This document shows positions 7,948 through 16,260 of a DNA stretch of 64,000 nucleotides, one piece after another. The position numbers and the translations under genes are program-made. This DNA comes from Mycobacterium ahvazicum (GTDB taxonomy: Bacteria > Actinomycetota > Actinomycetes > Mycobacteriales > Mycobacteriaceae), in NCBI RefSeq assembly GCF_900176255.2, contig NZ_FXEG02000003.1, positions 1,550,001 to 1,614,000 on the forward strand, given 5' to 3'. Each line of letters begins with the position of its first letter. Position 1 is the stretch's first letter. Below the pieces are notes generated by a model. That model saw only the letters and a program-made list of their open reading frames with translations, did no database searches and was not told the origin of the DNA.

Positions 7948-9522
7948 TCAGTCCACCAGCTTGAGGGTGCGCCGCACTTCCAGCCGACGCAGCTTGCCCG
8001 ACGAGGTGCGCGGCAGGGAACCAGGAGACATGAAAACCACGTCGGCCGGCACGATTCCGCATACCGACGCGATGCGCTGGATCACTTCGGTGCGGGCCTG
8101 GGTCTGGTCGTCGCCTTTGAACTCGGCGGCGACGACCAGGCCGGGACGAGCGGACCGCTCGCCGGTGCCCAGGGCGACCACGCAGCCTTCTCGCACCCCG
8201 GTGACTTGAGCGGCGATCAGCTCGATCTCCGTCGGGAAAATATTGCGTCCCGCGATCGAGATGATTTCTTTGGCCCGGCCACACACGACCAGACCGCCAT
8301 CGTCGAAAAAGCCCAAATCGCCGGTGGGAAACCAGTCTTCGCGATCGATGGCCGGGTGCCCCAGGTAACCATCCATCATCGACGTGCCGCGAATTTCGAT
8401 CTCACCGATCTCATGGTCGGCCGTGCCGGCATACCGATCGCTGGATACCACCCGGATTTCCATGCCCGAAAGCGCCTCGCCCAGAACGGCGTATTTACGC
8501 GAACCGCTCTCGTCCGAGACGGTGGCGAAGGTCAATCCGGTACCGGGCGTGGGCAGGGCGACCGCGCAGGTGGACTCGGCGAGGCCGTACGACGGTGCCG
8601 GCACACCAGCGTCAAACCCGAACGGCGCCATGGCTTCTGTGAATCGCGCAAACCCGTCGCAGTCCACCGGTTCGCCACCGTTGATGGCAACCCGCATGGC
8701 GCCGAGATCGACGTCGGACACCAGCGACGCGTACTTGCCGAGGATGTTGTAGGCGAGGTTGGGTGCGGCGGTGATCGTCGCACGGCTTTCCGAGAGCCAC
8801 TTCAGCCAGTTGAACGGCGATGCGGAGAACGCCGTTGGCGAAGACAGCCACAGTGGCATCCCGGCCAGCGTCGAGGCGAGCACGCAGGTAAGCCCCATGT
8901 CGTGAAAAAGCGGCAGCCATGAGCAAACAACGTCACGGGACGCGTCAAGGGTGAATCGTTGATCGAGACCGCGCATGTTGCTGAGTACGGCGCCCGGCGA
9001 CAGCATCGCGGTTTTGGGTGATCCGGTCGATCCCGCCGTTCCCTGCAGAATGGCGGGGCCGACTGGGTCGGCGTGGGGGATGCCCGAAGCCGAGCGGCGG
9101 GTGCCTGCCGCGGTGGCGAGGTCTTCGGTGACGATGCTCGGGTGCGCGGCCGCTCGCAGGCCTTCCAAGTGCGAGCCGTGGCTCAGTACCGCGCCTACCC
9201 CGATGCCGGCAAACCGGGTCAGCGTCGACTCCGCCCAGTGCTGAGAGTCAGCGCCTCGTACCGGCCCCGGCAGGATCGAGATGGCCGCGCCGGTTAGCCA
9301 CGCACCCTGGATCGCGGCGATGAACTCGACGGTCGGCTCACCGACGAGACCGACCGCGGCGGGCCGGTCATGGTCAAGCAGCCAGGCCGCAACCCCTTCG
9401 GCTAACCCGTGCACTTCCGGCCACGGGAGCCGCTTCCAGTCCGACGACTCCTTGTCGAAGACGGCCAATTCGGAGGTCGCGGTCCGCATCGACCGGGTGA
9501 TCGCCGCCGCAAGTTCGCTCAT
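7948..9522 (-). CDS. mbtM: Long-chain fatty acyl-ACP ligase, MbtM (FadD33)
   Basis: Adenylate-forming ligase (524 aa) that activates fatty acids as acyl-AMP and loads them onto MbtL. Motifs in order: A3-like ILQGTAGSTGSPKTAML (about residue 155), CSWLPLFHDMGL, SYGLAEST near the middle, GDLGFFDDGGLVVCGRAKE (A7/A8 region) and a C-terminal SGKLRR with the catalytic lysine. The start codon overlaps the mbtL stop as TAATG, so expression is coupled. It lies in the iron-regulated mbt-2 cluster. Confidence 0.94.
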   Translation of the reverse strand: MSELAAAITRSMRTATSELAVFDKESSDWKRLPWPEVHGLAEGVAAWLLDHDRPAAVGLVGEPTVEFIAAIQGAWLTGAAISILPGPVRGADSQHWAESTLTRFAGIGVGAVLSHGSHLEGLRAAAHPSIVTEDLATAAGTRRSASGIPHADPVGPAILQGTAGSTGSPKTAMLSPGAVLSNMRGLDQRFTLDASRDVVCSWLPLFHDMGLTCVLASTLAGMPLWLSSPTAFSASPFNWLKWLSESRATITAAPNLAYNILGKYASLVSDVDLGAMRVAINGGEPVDCDGFARFTEAMAPFGFDAGVPAPSYGLAESTCAVALPTPGTGLTFATVSDESGSRKYAVLGEALSGMEIRVVSSDRYAGTADHEIGEIEIRGTSMMDGYLGHPAIDREDWFPTGDLGFFDDGGLVVCGRAKEIISIAGRNIFPTEIELIAAQVTGVREGCVVALGTGERSARPGLVVAAEFKGDDQTQARTEVIQRIASVCGIVPADVVFMSPGSLPRTSSGKLRRLEVRRTLKLVD

Positions 9523-9770
9523 TACGGTTTTTTGGCCGCGATCGCCGCGTCCAGATCGCCGACGGTATCGCAGGTCAGCAGCTCTTCCTCGGACAGCGCG
9601 ACGCCGAGCCGCTCTTCGATGGCAACCATGCCCACAGCAAAGGCCACGGAATCCAGGCCGACGTCATCGACCAGCCTGGCATCGGGGGTGACCCGGGCCA
9701 TGTCGACGTTGAGGTCGTCACGCAGAATGCTTTGCAGCGCAGTGGTCACCGCAGCGGAAGAGGAGGCCAT
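9522..9770 (-). CDS. mbtL: Acyl carrier protein of mycobactin synthesis, MbtL
   Basis: Small acidic carrier protein (82 aa) that holds the mycobactin acyl chain on a phosphopantetheine arm. The attachment serine is Ser41 in VGLDSVAFAVGM. It is first gene of mbtL-mbtM-mbtN, with an IdeR-like box about 25 bases upstream of the ATG. Its stop overlaps the mbtM start by one base. The length is typical of acyl carrier proteins. Confidence 0.94.
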   Translation of the reverse strand: MASSSAAVTTALQSILRDDLNVDMARVTPDARLVDDVGLDSVAFAVGMVAIEERLGVALSEEELLTCDTVGDLDAAIAAKKP

Positions 9771-9794
9771 GGCGAGCGACGTTACACGTCTGAG

Positions 9795-9813
9795 TAAGGC
9801 AAGGCTAGCCTTC
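9795..9813 (-). promoter_or_regulatory. IdeR (iron box)-like operator of mbtL-mbtM-mbtN
   Basis: On the plus strand TAAGGCAAGGCTAGCCTTC matches the IdeR consensus at about 13 of 19 positions, with a symmetric AAGGCTAGCCTT core. It is 25 bases upstream of the mbtL ATG and about 95 bases from the divergent lprD start. Control of mbtLMN is the likely role. Confidence 0.65.
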
Positions 9814-9906
9814 TATTGGCCGGTGAGAGTTTTGCCACATCAGCCGTCCAGCGAACCCACCGCGCTGCTGTCACGCGGCCTCAATAGCGCGCGGTACCGT
9901 CGAGGG

Positions 9907-10302
9907 GTGTCCAGTGAGGCCCGTCGTCAGCGCCATCACCGGCCCGCGCTGATCGTTTTGGCGATCGTCGCGGCCGGTGGCTGCCTGGCCTTGGGCTGGT
10001 GGCAGTGGACACGCTTCGAGTCCCCGTCCGGCACGTTCCAAAACCTCGGCTACGCATTGCAATGGCCGTTGTTCGCGTGGTTCTGCGTCTACGCGTACCG
10101 CAACTTCGTCCGCTACGAAGAGGCTCCGCCGCAGCCGCGCAATCACGGGGCGGTCACCGAGATCCCGGCCGGGCTGCTACCCGAGCGGCCCGCTCCCGCG
10201 CAGCCACCATCCGACGACGACCCCGCCCTGCGGGAGTACAACGCTTATCTGGCCCAGCTCGCTGCCCACGATGCCGAAAAGCAGAACAGGACCACCGCGT
10301 GA
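9907..10302 (+). CDS. lprD: Conserved membrane protein LprD
   Basis: Mycobacterial LprD homolog (131 aa). After a short basic N-terminus it has one hydrophobic stretch containing AAGGC, the feature behind its annotation as a lipoprotein. A second hydrophobic stretch YALQWPLFAWFCVYAY follows, then a soluble proline- and acid-rich tail. Two hydrophobic spans suggest a small membrane protein as well as, or instead of, a true lipoprotein. The GTG at 9907 (VSSEARRQRHH) is chosen because it fits the family. The longer reading frame to its left runs antisense through mbtL. It overlaps the next gene as GTGA. Function unknown. Confidence 0.85.
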   Translation: MSSEARRQRHHRPALIVLAIVAAGGCLALGWWQWTRFESPSGTFQNLGYALQWPLFAWFCVYAYRNFVRYEEAPPQPRNHGAVTEIPAGLLPERPAPAQPPSDDDPALREYNAYLAQLAAHDAEKQNRTTA

Positions 10303-10673
10303 CCACACCCGAGACACCCCCTGAAACTAGCTCTGAAACTAGCTCCGAAACCAGCCCAGCCGTCTCCGCCGACCGCATCCGCCCGGCTCTGCTCGGCTAT
10401 CGGATCATGACGTGGACCACGGGTCTGTGGCTGATCGCTCTGTGCTACGAAATCGTCTCGCATCTGGTGTTCCACCACGAGATCCGGTGGATCGGAATCG
10501 TGCACGGCTGGGTCTATTTCGCTTACGTGTTAACGGCTTTCAATCTGGCGATCAAGGTCCGCTGGCCGATCGGTAAGACCATCGGCGTGCTGCTGGCCGG
10601 CACGATCCCGCTGCTGGGCATCATCGTCGAGCACTTCCAGACCAAGGACATCAAGGCCCGCTTCGGGCTGTAG
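10299..10673 (+). CDS. DUF3817 integral membrane protein (Rv1342c-like)
   Basis: Small membrane protein (124 aa). A threonine/serine-rich N-terminus repeats ETSSETSSET. About three membrane spans follow: MTWTTGLWLIALCYEIVSHL, IVHGWVYFAYVLTAFNLA and IGVLLAGTIPLLGIIVEH. A basic tail ends in KARFGL. The family is common in actinobacteria with no assigned reaction. The GTG at 10299 overlaps the lprD stop by 4 bases, so the two genes form a coupled pair divergent from the mbt operon. Confidence 0.87.
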   Translation: MTTPETPPETSSETSSETSPAVSADRIRPALLGYRIMTWTTGLWLIALCYEIVSHLVFHHEIRWIGIVHGWVYFAYVLTAFNLAIKVRWPIGKTIGVLLAGTIPLLGIIVEHFQTKDIKARFGL

Positions 10674-10687
10674 ATCTCGCCGCCGGG

Positions 10688-10740
10688 TGTGACGCTGGCT
10701 TCACACTCGAGGCCGAACGTGCGGCTGGCTTCACTACTCG
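10688..10740. repeat. Two-copy direct repeat in a convergent intergenic gap
   Basis: GCTGGCTTCAC occurs at 10694-10704 and again at 10724-10734, exactly 30 bases apart, each followed by ACTCG or TACTCG. It lies in the 84-base gap between the DUF3817 gene and the end of rdgB. No gene fits. It may be part of a transcription-end region or a short dispersed repeat. Confidence 0.4.
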
Positions 10741-10757
10741 CGGGCCGCCCGACTGAC

Positions 10758-11357
10758 TCAGGCCAGCGCGCGCAACGCGGGCAACAGCAGCGCCAGGGCC
10801 CGACCGCGGTGCGAGGCCGCGTCCTTCTCCGCGGGACTCAACTCCGCCGCGGAGCGCTCGGAGCCGCCCGGGATGAAGACCGGGTCGTAGCCGAACCCGC
10901 CGTCGCCGCGCGGCGCGTGGGCGATCGTGCCCGGCCATTCGCCGCGGACGACGACTTCGCCGCTGTCCCACACCAGCGCGCAGGCCGACACAAATGCCGC
11001 GCAGCGCCGTTCGTCGGGCACATCACGCAGCTGGGCAAGCAGCAGCGCGGTGTTGCCGGCGTCGTCGCCGTGACTGCCCGCCCAGCGGGCCGACAGCACG
11101 CCGGGCATACCGCGCAGCGCCGCCACCTCTAGGCCGGAGTCATCGGCAACCGTCGCTAAGCCGGTGGCCGCGAACGCATCCCGCGCCTTCGCCAACGCGT
11201 TGTCCTCGAATCTCTCGCCGGTTTCCGGCGCCTCGTCGAACGGCGCGACGTCGTCGAGCGACACCAGCGTCAGCCCCGTCAGCCCTGCGCCATCCAGCAC
11301 CCGGCGCAGTTCGGCCAGCTTCTTGGGGTTGCGGCTGGCGACGAGCAGGCGGGTCAG
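10758..11357 (-). CDS. rdgB: Non-canonical purine NTP pyrophosphatase (RdgB/HAM1 type)
   Basis: Hydrolyses dITP/XTP to monophosphates, keeping deaminated purines out of DNA and RNA. Motifs: substrate loop LLVASRNPKKLAELRRVL at the N-terminus, TFEDNALAKAR-type EDNALAKAR, ADDSGLEVAALRGMPG, GDGGFGYDPVF and SHRGRAL at the C-terminus. The essential ASRN loop lies upstream of the first in-frame GTG (11300). No ATG, GTG or TTG precedes it before an upstream stop. The best start is therefore a CTG at 11357, which overlaps the rphA TGA as CTGA and gives 199 aa. The non-canonical start is inferred. Confidence 0.88.
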   Translation of the reverse strand: MTRLLVASRNPKKLAELRRVLDGAGLTGLTLVSLDDVAPFDEAPETGERFEDNALAKARDAFAATGLATVADDSGLEVAALRGMPGVLSARWAGSHGDDAGNTALLLAQLRDVPDERRCAAFVSACALVWDSGEVVVRGEWPGTIAHAPRGDGGFGYDPVFIPGGSERSAAELSPAEKDAASHRGRALALLLPALRALA

Positions 11358-12133
11358 CTGCCGAACGCCTTCGACTGCCCGGGCCCTTCGGGGAGCACAC
11401 CCGGATATGGCAACTCGAGCGACTCACGCTGGGCGGCGAAGAGCGTGTCGCAAGCGCCGAGCGCCATATCGAGCAGCTTGTCCAACGTCGAGCGCGGGAA
11501 CGTCGCGCCCTCGCCGGTGCCCTGGATCTCCACCAGGGTTCCGGTGTCGGTGGCGACGACGTTCATGTCGACCTCGGCGCGCGAGTCCTCCTCGTAGGGC
11601 AGGTCGACGCGGATCCTGCCGTCGACCACGCCTACGCTGACCGCCGCGATCGCGCACGACAACGGCCGCGGATCCGACAGCTTGCCCGCCGCCGACAGAT
11701 AGGTCACCGCGTCGGCCAACGCCACATAGGCACCCGTGATCGCCGCCGTGCGGGTACCGCCGTCGGCCTGCAGCACATCGCAGTCGACGGCGATGGTGTT
11801 CTCCCCCAGCGCCGCCAGGTCGATACACGCGCGCAGCGATCGACCGATCAGCCGACTGATTTCCTGGGTGCGCCCGGACAGCCGGCCCTTCACCGATTCC
11901 CGGTCGGAGCGAGTGTGGGTGGCCGACGGCAGCATGGCGTACTCCGCGGTCAGCCAGCCCAGGCCAGTCCCCTTGCGCCAGCGCGGTACTCCCTCGGTGA
12001 CACTCGCGGTGCACAGGACCTTGGTTCCACCAAATCCGATCAGGACCGAACCCGCGGGATTCTCGGTGAACCCCCGCGTGATGACTAGCGGACGAAGCTC
12101 GTCGTCATTGCGACCGTCTTCTCGTTTCGACAC
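11354..12133 (-). CDS. rphA: Ribonuclease PH
   Basis: Phosphate-dependent 3'-5' exoribonuclease (259 aa) that trims tRNA 3' ends. Typical family sequence: GSVLIGFGGTKVLCTASV, the RSDRESVKGRLSGRTQEISR region with phosphate-binding arginines, IAVDCDVLQADGGTRTAAITGA, and VDLPYEEDSRAEVDMNVV. The GTG at 12133 (VSKREDGRNDDELRP) gives the normal length. Downstream, rdgB begins inside its stop codon. The rphA-rdgB pairing is conserved in actinobacteria. Confidence 0.96.
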   Translation of the reverse strand: MSKREDGRNDDELRPLVITRGFTENPAGSVLIGFGGTKVLCTASVTEGVPRWRKGTGLGWLTAEYAMLPSATHTRSDRESVKGRLSGRTQEISRLIGRSLRACIDLAALGENTIAVDCDVLQADGGTRTAAITGAYVALADAVTYLSAAGKLSDPRPLSCAIAAVSVGVVDGRIRVDLPYEEDSRAEVDMNVVATDTGTLVEIQGTGEGATFPRSTLDKLLDMALGACDTLFAAQRESLELPYPGVLPEGPGQSKAFGS

Positions 12134-12189
12134 CCAATAACCCTAGCCACCCCAGCCCGCCGGTGCGTCACGCAGGCAGGTCGGCTGAA

Positions 12190-13017
12190 TCAGACTCGTT
12201 CGGAGTGCCGAACGTCGAATGTCTCGTTGCACACCACGGCGTGCACCGGACCGTCGAACTCGACCTTGGCCTCGCTGATCACGTCCTCCCGCGAGGTCCA
12301 CGGCGGTATGTGGGTCAGCAGCAGCTCGCGGACGCCGGCCTGTGCCGCGACCCGGCCGGCTTCGGTGCCCGACAAGTGCAGTGCGGGCGGACGATCCGGC
12401 GCGTGCGTCCAGGACGCCTCGCACAGAAACACGTCGGCGTCACGAGCCAGCTCGACGAGCTGATCGCAGACTCCGGTGTCCCCGCTGTAGACGAACGACG
12501 CCCCGCTGGGATCGGTGATCCGCAAACCGTAGGACTCGGTGGGATGCGCGACAATGCGTGGTGTCACGGTGAGGGCGCCGACTTCGACCGGCTCGCCGTC
12601 GACCCAGTGACGGACGTCGAATATGTCCGAGCAGTCGTCGATTTCACCGCCGTAGGGCGACGACGCGGCGCCCAACCGCGACCAGGTGTCGCTGGGGCCG
12701 TACAACATCGCCTTGCCGAGCGGACGCGACGACGGGTGATAGCGGCGCCACACGAATAGCCCCGGCATATCCAGACAATGGTCGGCATGCAGATGGGACA
12801 ACAGCACGTGCACGGAACCCGGGTCGGCATAACGCTGTAACGCGCCCAGCACACCCCCGCCGAAGTCCAGGACCAGCGGCGGAGTGTCCGGAGCCCGAAG
12901 CAAATATCCCGACGCCGGCGAGTCCGGACCGACCACGCTGCCCGAGCAGCCGAGCACGGTTATTCGCACAGGCACTACTGTGCCATGCCCGGAAGCACCA
13001 TGAGAAAAACATCGCAC
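12190..13017 (-). CDS. Metallo-beta-lactamase-fold cyclic-nucleotide phosphodiesterase (Rv1339-like)
   Basis: MBL-fold hydrolase (275 aa) closely resembling H37Rv Rv1339, which has been described as an atypical class II cAMP phosphodiesterase. Metal ligands are visible in LLSHLHADHCLDMPGLF (HxHxDH), SGDTGVCDQL and LLLTHIPPWT. The start at 13017 gives an N-terminal stretch like Rv1339. A GTG giving VRITVLGCSG is the likely alternative core start. It lies between murI and rphA, as in H37Rv. Activity is inferred from the family. Confidence 0.9.
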   Translation of the reverse strand: MRCFSHGASGHGTVVPVRITVLGCSGSVVGPDSPASGYLLRAPDTPPLVLDFGGGVLGALQRYADPGSVHVLLSHLHADHCLDMPGLFVWRRYHPSSRPLGKAMLYGPSDTWSRLGAASSPYGGEIDDCSDIFDVRHWVDGEPVEVGALTVTPRIVAHPTESYGLRITDPSGASFVYSGDTGVCDQLVELARDADVFLCEASWTHAPDRPPALHLSGTEAGRVAAQAGVRELLLTHIPPWTSREDVISEAKVEFDGPVHAVVCNETFDVRHSERV

Positions 13018-13046
13018 GATTGATGTGATGAGAATCTCGCTGCCGA

Positions 13047-13862
13047 CTAGCCAATCGGCGAGTGGTGCACCGGCCGGACGCCATTGACGGCCGGTCCCAA
13101 AAATCGCGCCGCCAGTTTCGTGAACGCCTCGGGGTCGCCGGTGGCTTCGAAAACGCGCGTCGCCGGCGGCGCGTCATGCGGGCGCAGCAAATCCCGTTCG
13201 CTGAGCACCCTCAGCACTTCCTTCGCGGTTTCCTCGGCGCTGGAAACGAGCGTCACGTTTTCGCCCATCGCCAGCTGAATCAACCCCGACAACAGCGGGT
13301 AGTGCGTGCAGCCCAACACCAACGTGTCGACCTGAGCGCGTTGCAGTGGCTCCAGGTATCCCTCGGCCAGACCCAAGACCTGACGCCCACTCGTCACGCC
13401 GCGCTCGACGAAGTCGACAAAGCGCGGGCAGGCCACCGCGGTGATCTCGGTGTCACGGGCGGCGGCGAACGCGTCCTGGTAGGCGTGCGAGGTGATGGTC
13501 GCCTGGGTGCCGATCACGCCGATGCGGCCGTTGCGGGTGGTGGCCACGGCGCGGCGCACGGCCGGCAGGATCACCTCGACGACGGGCACGTCGTAGCGCT
13601 CGCGGGCATCGCGCAGGCAGGCTGCCGACGCGGTGTTGCAGGCGATCACCAACGCCTTCACCCCACGGCCGACCAGGTCGTCACCGATGGCCAGCGCGTG
13701 GGCGCGCACCTCGGGAATGGTGAGCGGGCCGTAGGGGCCGTTGCCGGTGTCGCCGACATAGACGATGTCCTCGTCCGGCAGTTGATCGATGATCGCGCGG
13801 GCGACCGTCAGTCCCCCGACGCCGGAGTCGAAGACCCCGACGGGCGCCATGGGTGAGCTCAT
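13047..13862 (-). CDS. murI: Glutamate racemase
   Basis: Cofactor-independent racemase (271 aa) providing D-glutamate for peptidoglycan. Catalytic features: VGVFDSGVGGLT (Asp/Ser), the first cysteine in IACNTASAAC and the second in LGCTHYPLLSG. Family-typical YVGDTGNGPYG is present. The ATG at 13862 overlaps the rhomboid stop as ATGA, so it is coupled to the protease gene upstream. Mycobacterial homologs are also known to inhibit DNA gyrase; nothing here tests that. Confidence 0.96.
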   Translation of the reverse strand: MSSPMAPVGVFDSGVGGLTVARAIIDQLPDEDIVYVGDTGNGPYGPLTIPEVRAHALAIGDDLVGRGVKALVIACNTASAACLRDARERYDVPVVEVILPAVRRAVATTRNGRIGVIGTQATITSHAYQDAFAAARDTEITAVACPRFVDFVERGVTSGRQVLGLAEGYLEPLQRAQVDTLVLGCTHYPLLSGLIQLAMGENVTLVSSAEETAKEVLRVLSERDLLRPHDAPPATRVFEATGDPEAFTKLAARFLGPAVNGVRPVHHSPIG

Positions 13863-14530
13863 GCCTTCAGCCGCGGCACGGTGCCCGCTTTACGCTTCGC
13901 CCGGGCCTTGCGTTCCGGGGCGGACAACAGATACGCGGCGACAACTCCGGCGATGGCGCCACACAAGTGGCCCTGCCAGGACACCCCGCCGCATTGGCCG
14001 AGCACCGGCATTGCGCCGAGCAGCACGCCGCCGTAGATGAACAGCACCACCAGGCCGATGACGATGTCGACGAACCGGCGCACGAATATCCCGAAGACCA
14101 GCAGAAAGGCCAGCCAGCCGAAGATCAGCCCAGAGGCCCCGATATGGTCCGTCGGGCCGCAGTTGCTGCCCCAGTCGCCGATCAGCCAGGTGCCGAAGCC
14201 GCCCAGGATCCACACGATCGCGGTCGCCCACACGAAGCGGGACAATCCGGCCAGGGTCATCAAAAACCCCAGCACTAGCAGGGGAACGGTATTGGCCATC
14301 AGGTGCTGCCAGTTGGCGTGCAGCACGGGCGCGAAGACGATGCCCCACAGGCCGTCGGTTTCCAGCGGCCTGATGCCGTTTGCGTCCAAGGAATGCCGCG
14401 AGAGTTGATCGAACAGTTCGATCAGATACAGCAGCGCCACGAAGGTGAGGATCGTGGCCCCGCCCACCACCCACTCGGGCCGCTTTTTTTGGGTAGCGGG
14501 TACGCGTTGCTGTCTGGGGCTCATGCCCAT
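13859..14530 (-). CDS. Rhomboid-family intramembrane serine protease (Rv1337-like)
   Basis: Integral membrane protease (223 aa) with about six spans. Active-site serine lies in DHIGASGLIFG (GxSG) and the partner histidine in SWQGHLCGAIAG. The membrane-embedded HANWQHLMANT motif is also present. The ATG at 14530 (MGMSPRQQ) matches the H37Rv start; a second ATG lies two codons later. It heads a coupled block with murI. In H37Rv cysM lies just upstream; here the P1 hydrolase gene is only 99 bases away. Substrates are unknown. Confidence 0.93.
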   Translation of the reverse strand: MGMSPRQQRVPATQKKRPEWVVGGATILTFVALLYLIELFDQLSRHSLDANGIRPLETDGLWGIVFAPVLHANWQHLMANTVPLLVLGFLMTLAGLSRFVWATAIVWILGGFGTWLIGDWGSNCGPTDHIGASGLIFGWLAFLLVFGIFVRRFVDIVIGLVVLFIYGGVLLGAMPVLGQCGGVSWQGHLCGAIAGVVAAYLLSAPERKARAKRKAGTVPRLKA

Positions 14531-14629
14531 AATTGCCCTTCTCGAGCGTCCACGGCAACATCCAGGCTACCGGCACAGGCGTCGCCAGCCTGGCACGTCC
14601 GCCCAGCGTCGGCACGGATCACCAGCACG
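14531..14629. other. Gap where mec-cysO-cysM would be expected; short inverted repeat
   Basis: Only 99 bases separate the rhomboid gene from the P1 hydrolase gene. In H37Rv this position holds Rv1334-Rv1336 (mec, cysO, cysM), about 1.7 kb. No fragment of those genes is recognisable. The gap contains the inverted repeat CCAGGCT (14562-14568) / AGCCTGG (14587-14593) with an 18-base loop, which could act as a terminator. Confidence 0.6.
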
Positions 14630-15658
14630 TCAGCTCCCTGTCCCGAATGCACCCGGCAACGTGTCGCGGTAGGTCGGTACTCCGGCGACCGACTCGGCCG
14701 ACAACACACCGACCAGCACGGCACGGGCCAGGCAATCGGCCGCGGCCGCACCCACCTCGGTGACCAGGGGCGTCTCCGGGGACATCGCCGCGGGCGCATC
14801 GGCCGGCGGCGGCACCTCGACCGCCCCGGTCGCCAGCGCGAACACGGTGTCGCCGTCCAGCGGGGTGTGCGCCGGGCGAATGGAGCGGGCCAGGCCGTCC
14901 TGGGCGGCGATGGCGACCCGTCGGCACGCCGCGGAACTCAGCGCCGCGTCGGTCGCGACCACCGCGATCGTCGTGTTGAGCGGTTCCAGCGGCGACGGTA
15001 GCTGCGCGAGCGCGTCGATCTGGTCCGCCGGCGGCGGCGTCAACGCGAACGCCTTGATCGCATCCGCCATCCACGGCAGGCCGGTGGTCCGGTCGACGAC
15101 CTCGCCGGCGGAGTTGACCGCGACGACCGCGCCGACGGTGACGCCCGACGGCAATGTGGTCGACGCCGTGCCGATGCCGCCCTTGAGCACGCCGGCCCGC
15201 GCCCCCACCCCGGCGCCGACCGTGCCGACGGCCACCGCCGCGCCGGCGGCTTCGCAGGCGGCATAGCCGAACTCCGCCGTCGGCCGGCAGTCCCAGCCGC
15301 CGACCGGCAGATCGAAGATCACGGCACCCGGGACGATGGGCACCAGTCCGCCCTTCATCGCCACGCCGCGCTCGTGCTCCTCCAGCCAGCGCATCACGCC
15401 GTCGGCGGCCGCCAAGCCGTAGGCGCTGCCGCCGGCCAGTAGCACCGCGTCGACGAATCGCACCGTGTTGGCCGAGTCCAGCAGATCGGTCTCCCGGGTG
15501 CCGGGTGCGCCGCCGCGGCAATCGACCGCGCCGACGGTCCCCGGCGGGGTCAGCACGACGGTGACGCCGCTGGCCCACCCGGCGCCCAAGGACGCGTCCG
15601 GATCCAGGCGCTGATAGTGGCCGACGCGGATGCCCCCGACGTCGGTGAGCGCGTTCAT
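14630..15658 (-). CDS. P1-family (DmpA-like) peptidase/hydrolase (Rv1333-like)
   Basis: N-terminal-nucleophile hydrolase of the DmpA/aminopeptidase P1 family (342 aa). Such enzymes are made as a precursor and self-cleave before a Ser or Thr. The likely site is PLNTTIAVVATDAAL at about residue 228, with a Thr instead of the Ser of DmpA. Other family features: LTDVGGIRVGHYQ at the N-terminus, LLAGGSAYGLAAADGV and GVLKGGIGTAS. The ATG overlap is with the DUF2017 gene (15655-15658). Physiological substrate unknown. Confidence 0.85.
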   Translation of the reverse strand: MNALTDVGGIRVGHYQRLDPDASLGAGWASGVTVVLTPPGTVGAVDCRGGAPGTRETDLLDSANTVRFVDAVLLAGGSAYGLAAADGVMRWLEEHERGVAMKGGLVPIVPGAVIFDLPVGGWDCRPTAEFGYAACEAAGAAVAVGTVGAGVGARAGVLKGGIGTASTTLPSGVTVGAVVAVNSAGEVVDRTTGLPWMADAIKAFALTPPPADQIDALAQLPSPLEPLNTTIAVVATDAALSSAACRRVAIAAQDGLARSIRPAHTPLDGDTVFALATGAVEVPPPADAPAAMSPETPLVTEVGAAAADCLARAVLVGVLSAESVAGVPTYRDTLPGAFGTGS

Positions 15659-16248
15659 CCGGCCTGCTTACCCATCAGCACCAACACCAGGTACTCCTGC
15701 AGCACGGTCAGCCACTGGTAGACGTCGAAGTGGGTGGCCATCGGATGATCGGCCGACAGCCGTTCCGGCCCGTCCGGCCCGATTTCCAGCATGACTCCCA
15801 GCGCCAGCCGAATGTCGTTGACGGCCGAGATCCAGGCGTTGGCCTGGTCCTCGCTGAGCTCGAACCGTCCGCCACTATCCGGAATAGTGCGCAATAACTG
15901 CTGTGCCGCAACACGTTTGGCGTCGATAATCTCGGGCTCGTGCAGACTGCGCAGCGCCGAGTTCAGCCCTTCGGGTGTTTGCGACCCAACGCTCGACGTG
16001 TCCTCGTCGTCGGGCCGGAAGAAGTCCGGCAGCAGCCGTCGCAGCGTCGGATCTTGAGGCGGCTCGGCGTTTCCGGTCTTGATGCCGGTGATCTCCTCGA
16101 GTTCGTCTGGCGGCGAAGAGGATTCGCGCTCGTCGAGCAGGCCGATCAACGCACCGACCAGATTCTTCAGCAGCTCCGCCTCATGCGGAGCCAGGGAAGA
16201 CCGGAAACGGGGACCGTCGGCGGTCTCAACCCGCTTCCATTTGCGCAC
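15655..16248 (-). CDS. DUF2017 protein (Rv1332-like)
   Basis: Conserved actinobacterial cytosolic protein (197 aa), mostly helical. It begins MRKWKRVETADGPRFRSSLA and contains LAPHEAELLKNLVGALIGLL, an acidic central segment and a C-terminal HPMATHFDVYQWLTVLQEYL. The gene order clpS - DUF2017 - P1 hydrolase is stable in actinobacteria, with a 12-base gap from clpS and a 4-base overlap downstream, so a coupled operon is likely. It has been annotated as a putative regulator in H37Rv, but no DNA-binding motif is visible. Confidence 0.88.
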   Translation of the reverse strand: MRKWKRVETADGPRFRSSLAPHEAELLKNLVGALIGLLDERESSSPPDELEEITGIKTGNAEPPQDPTLRRLLPDFFRPDDEDTSSVGSQTPEGLNSALRSLHEPEIIDAKRVAAQQLLRTIPDSGGRFELSEDQANAWISAVNDIRLALGVMLEIGPDGPERLSADHPMATHFDVYQWLTVLQEYLVLVLMGKQAG

Positions 16249-16260
16249 CGGAAATCGATC

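Noticed and set aside
9409..9906. N-terminal extension of lprD
   Set aside because: The extension is antisense to mbtM and mbtL and has no family similarity; the GTG at 9907 fits LprD.
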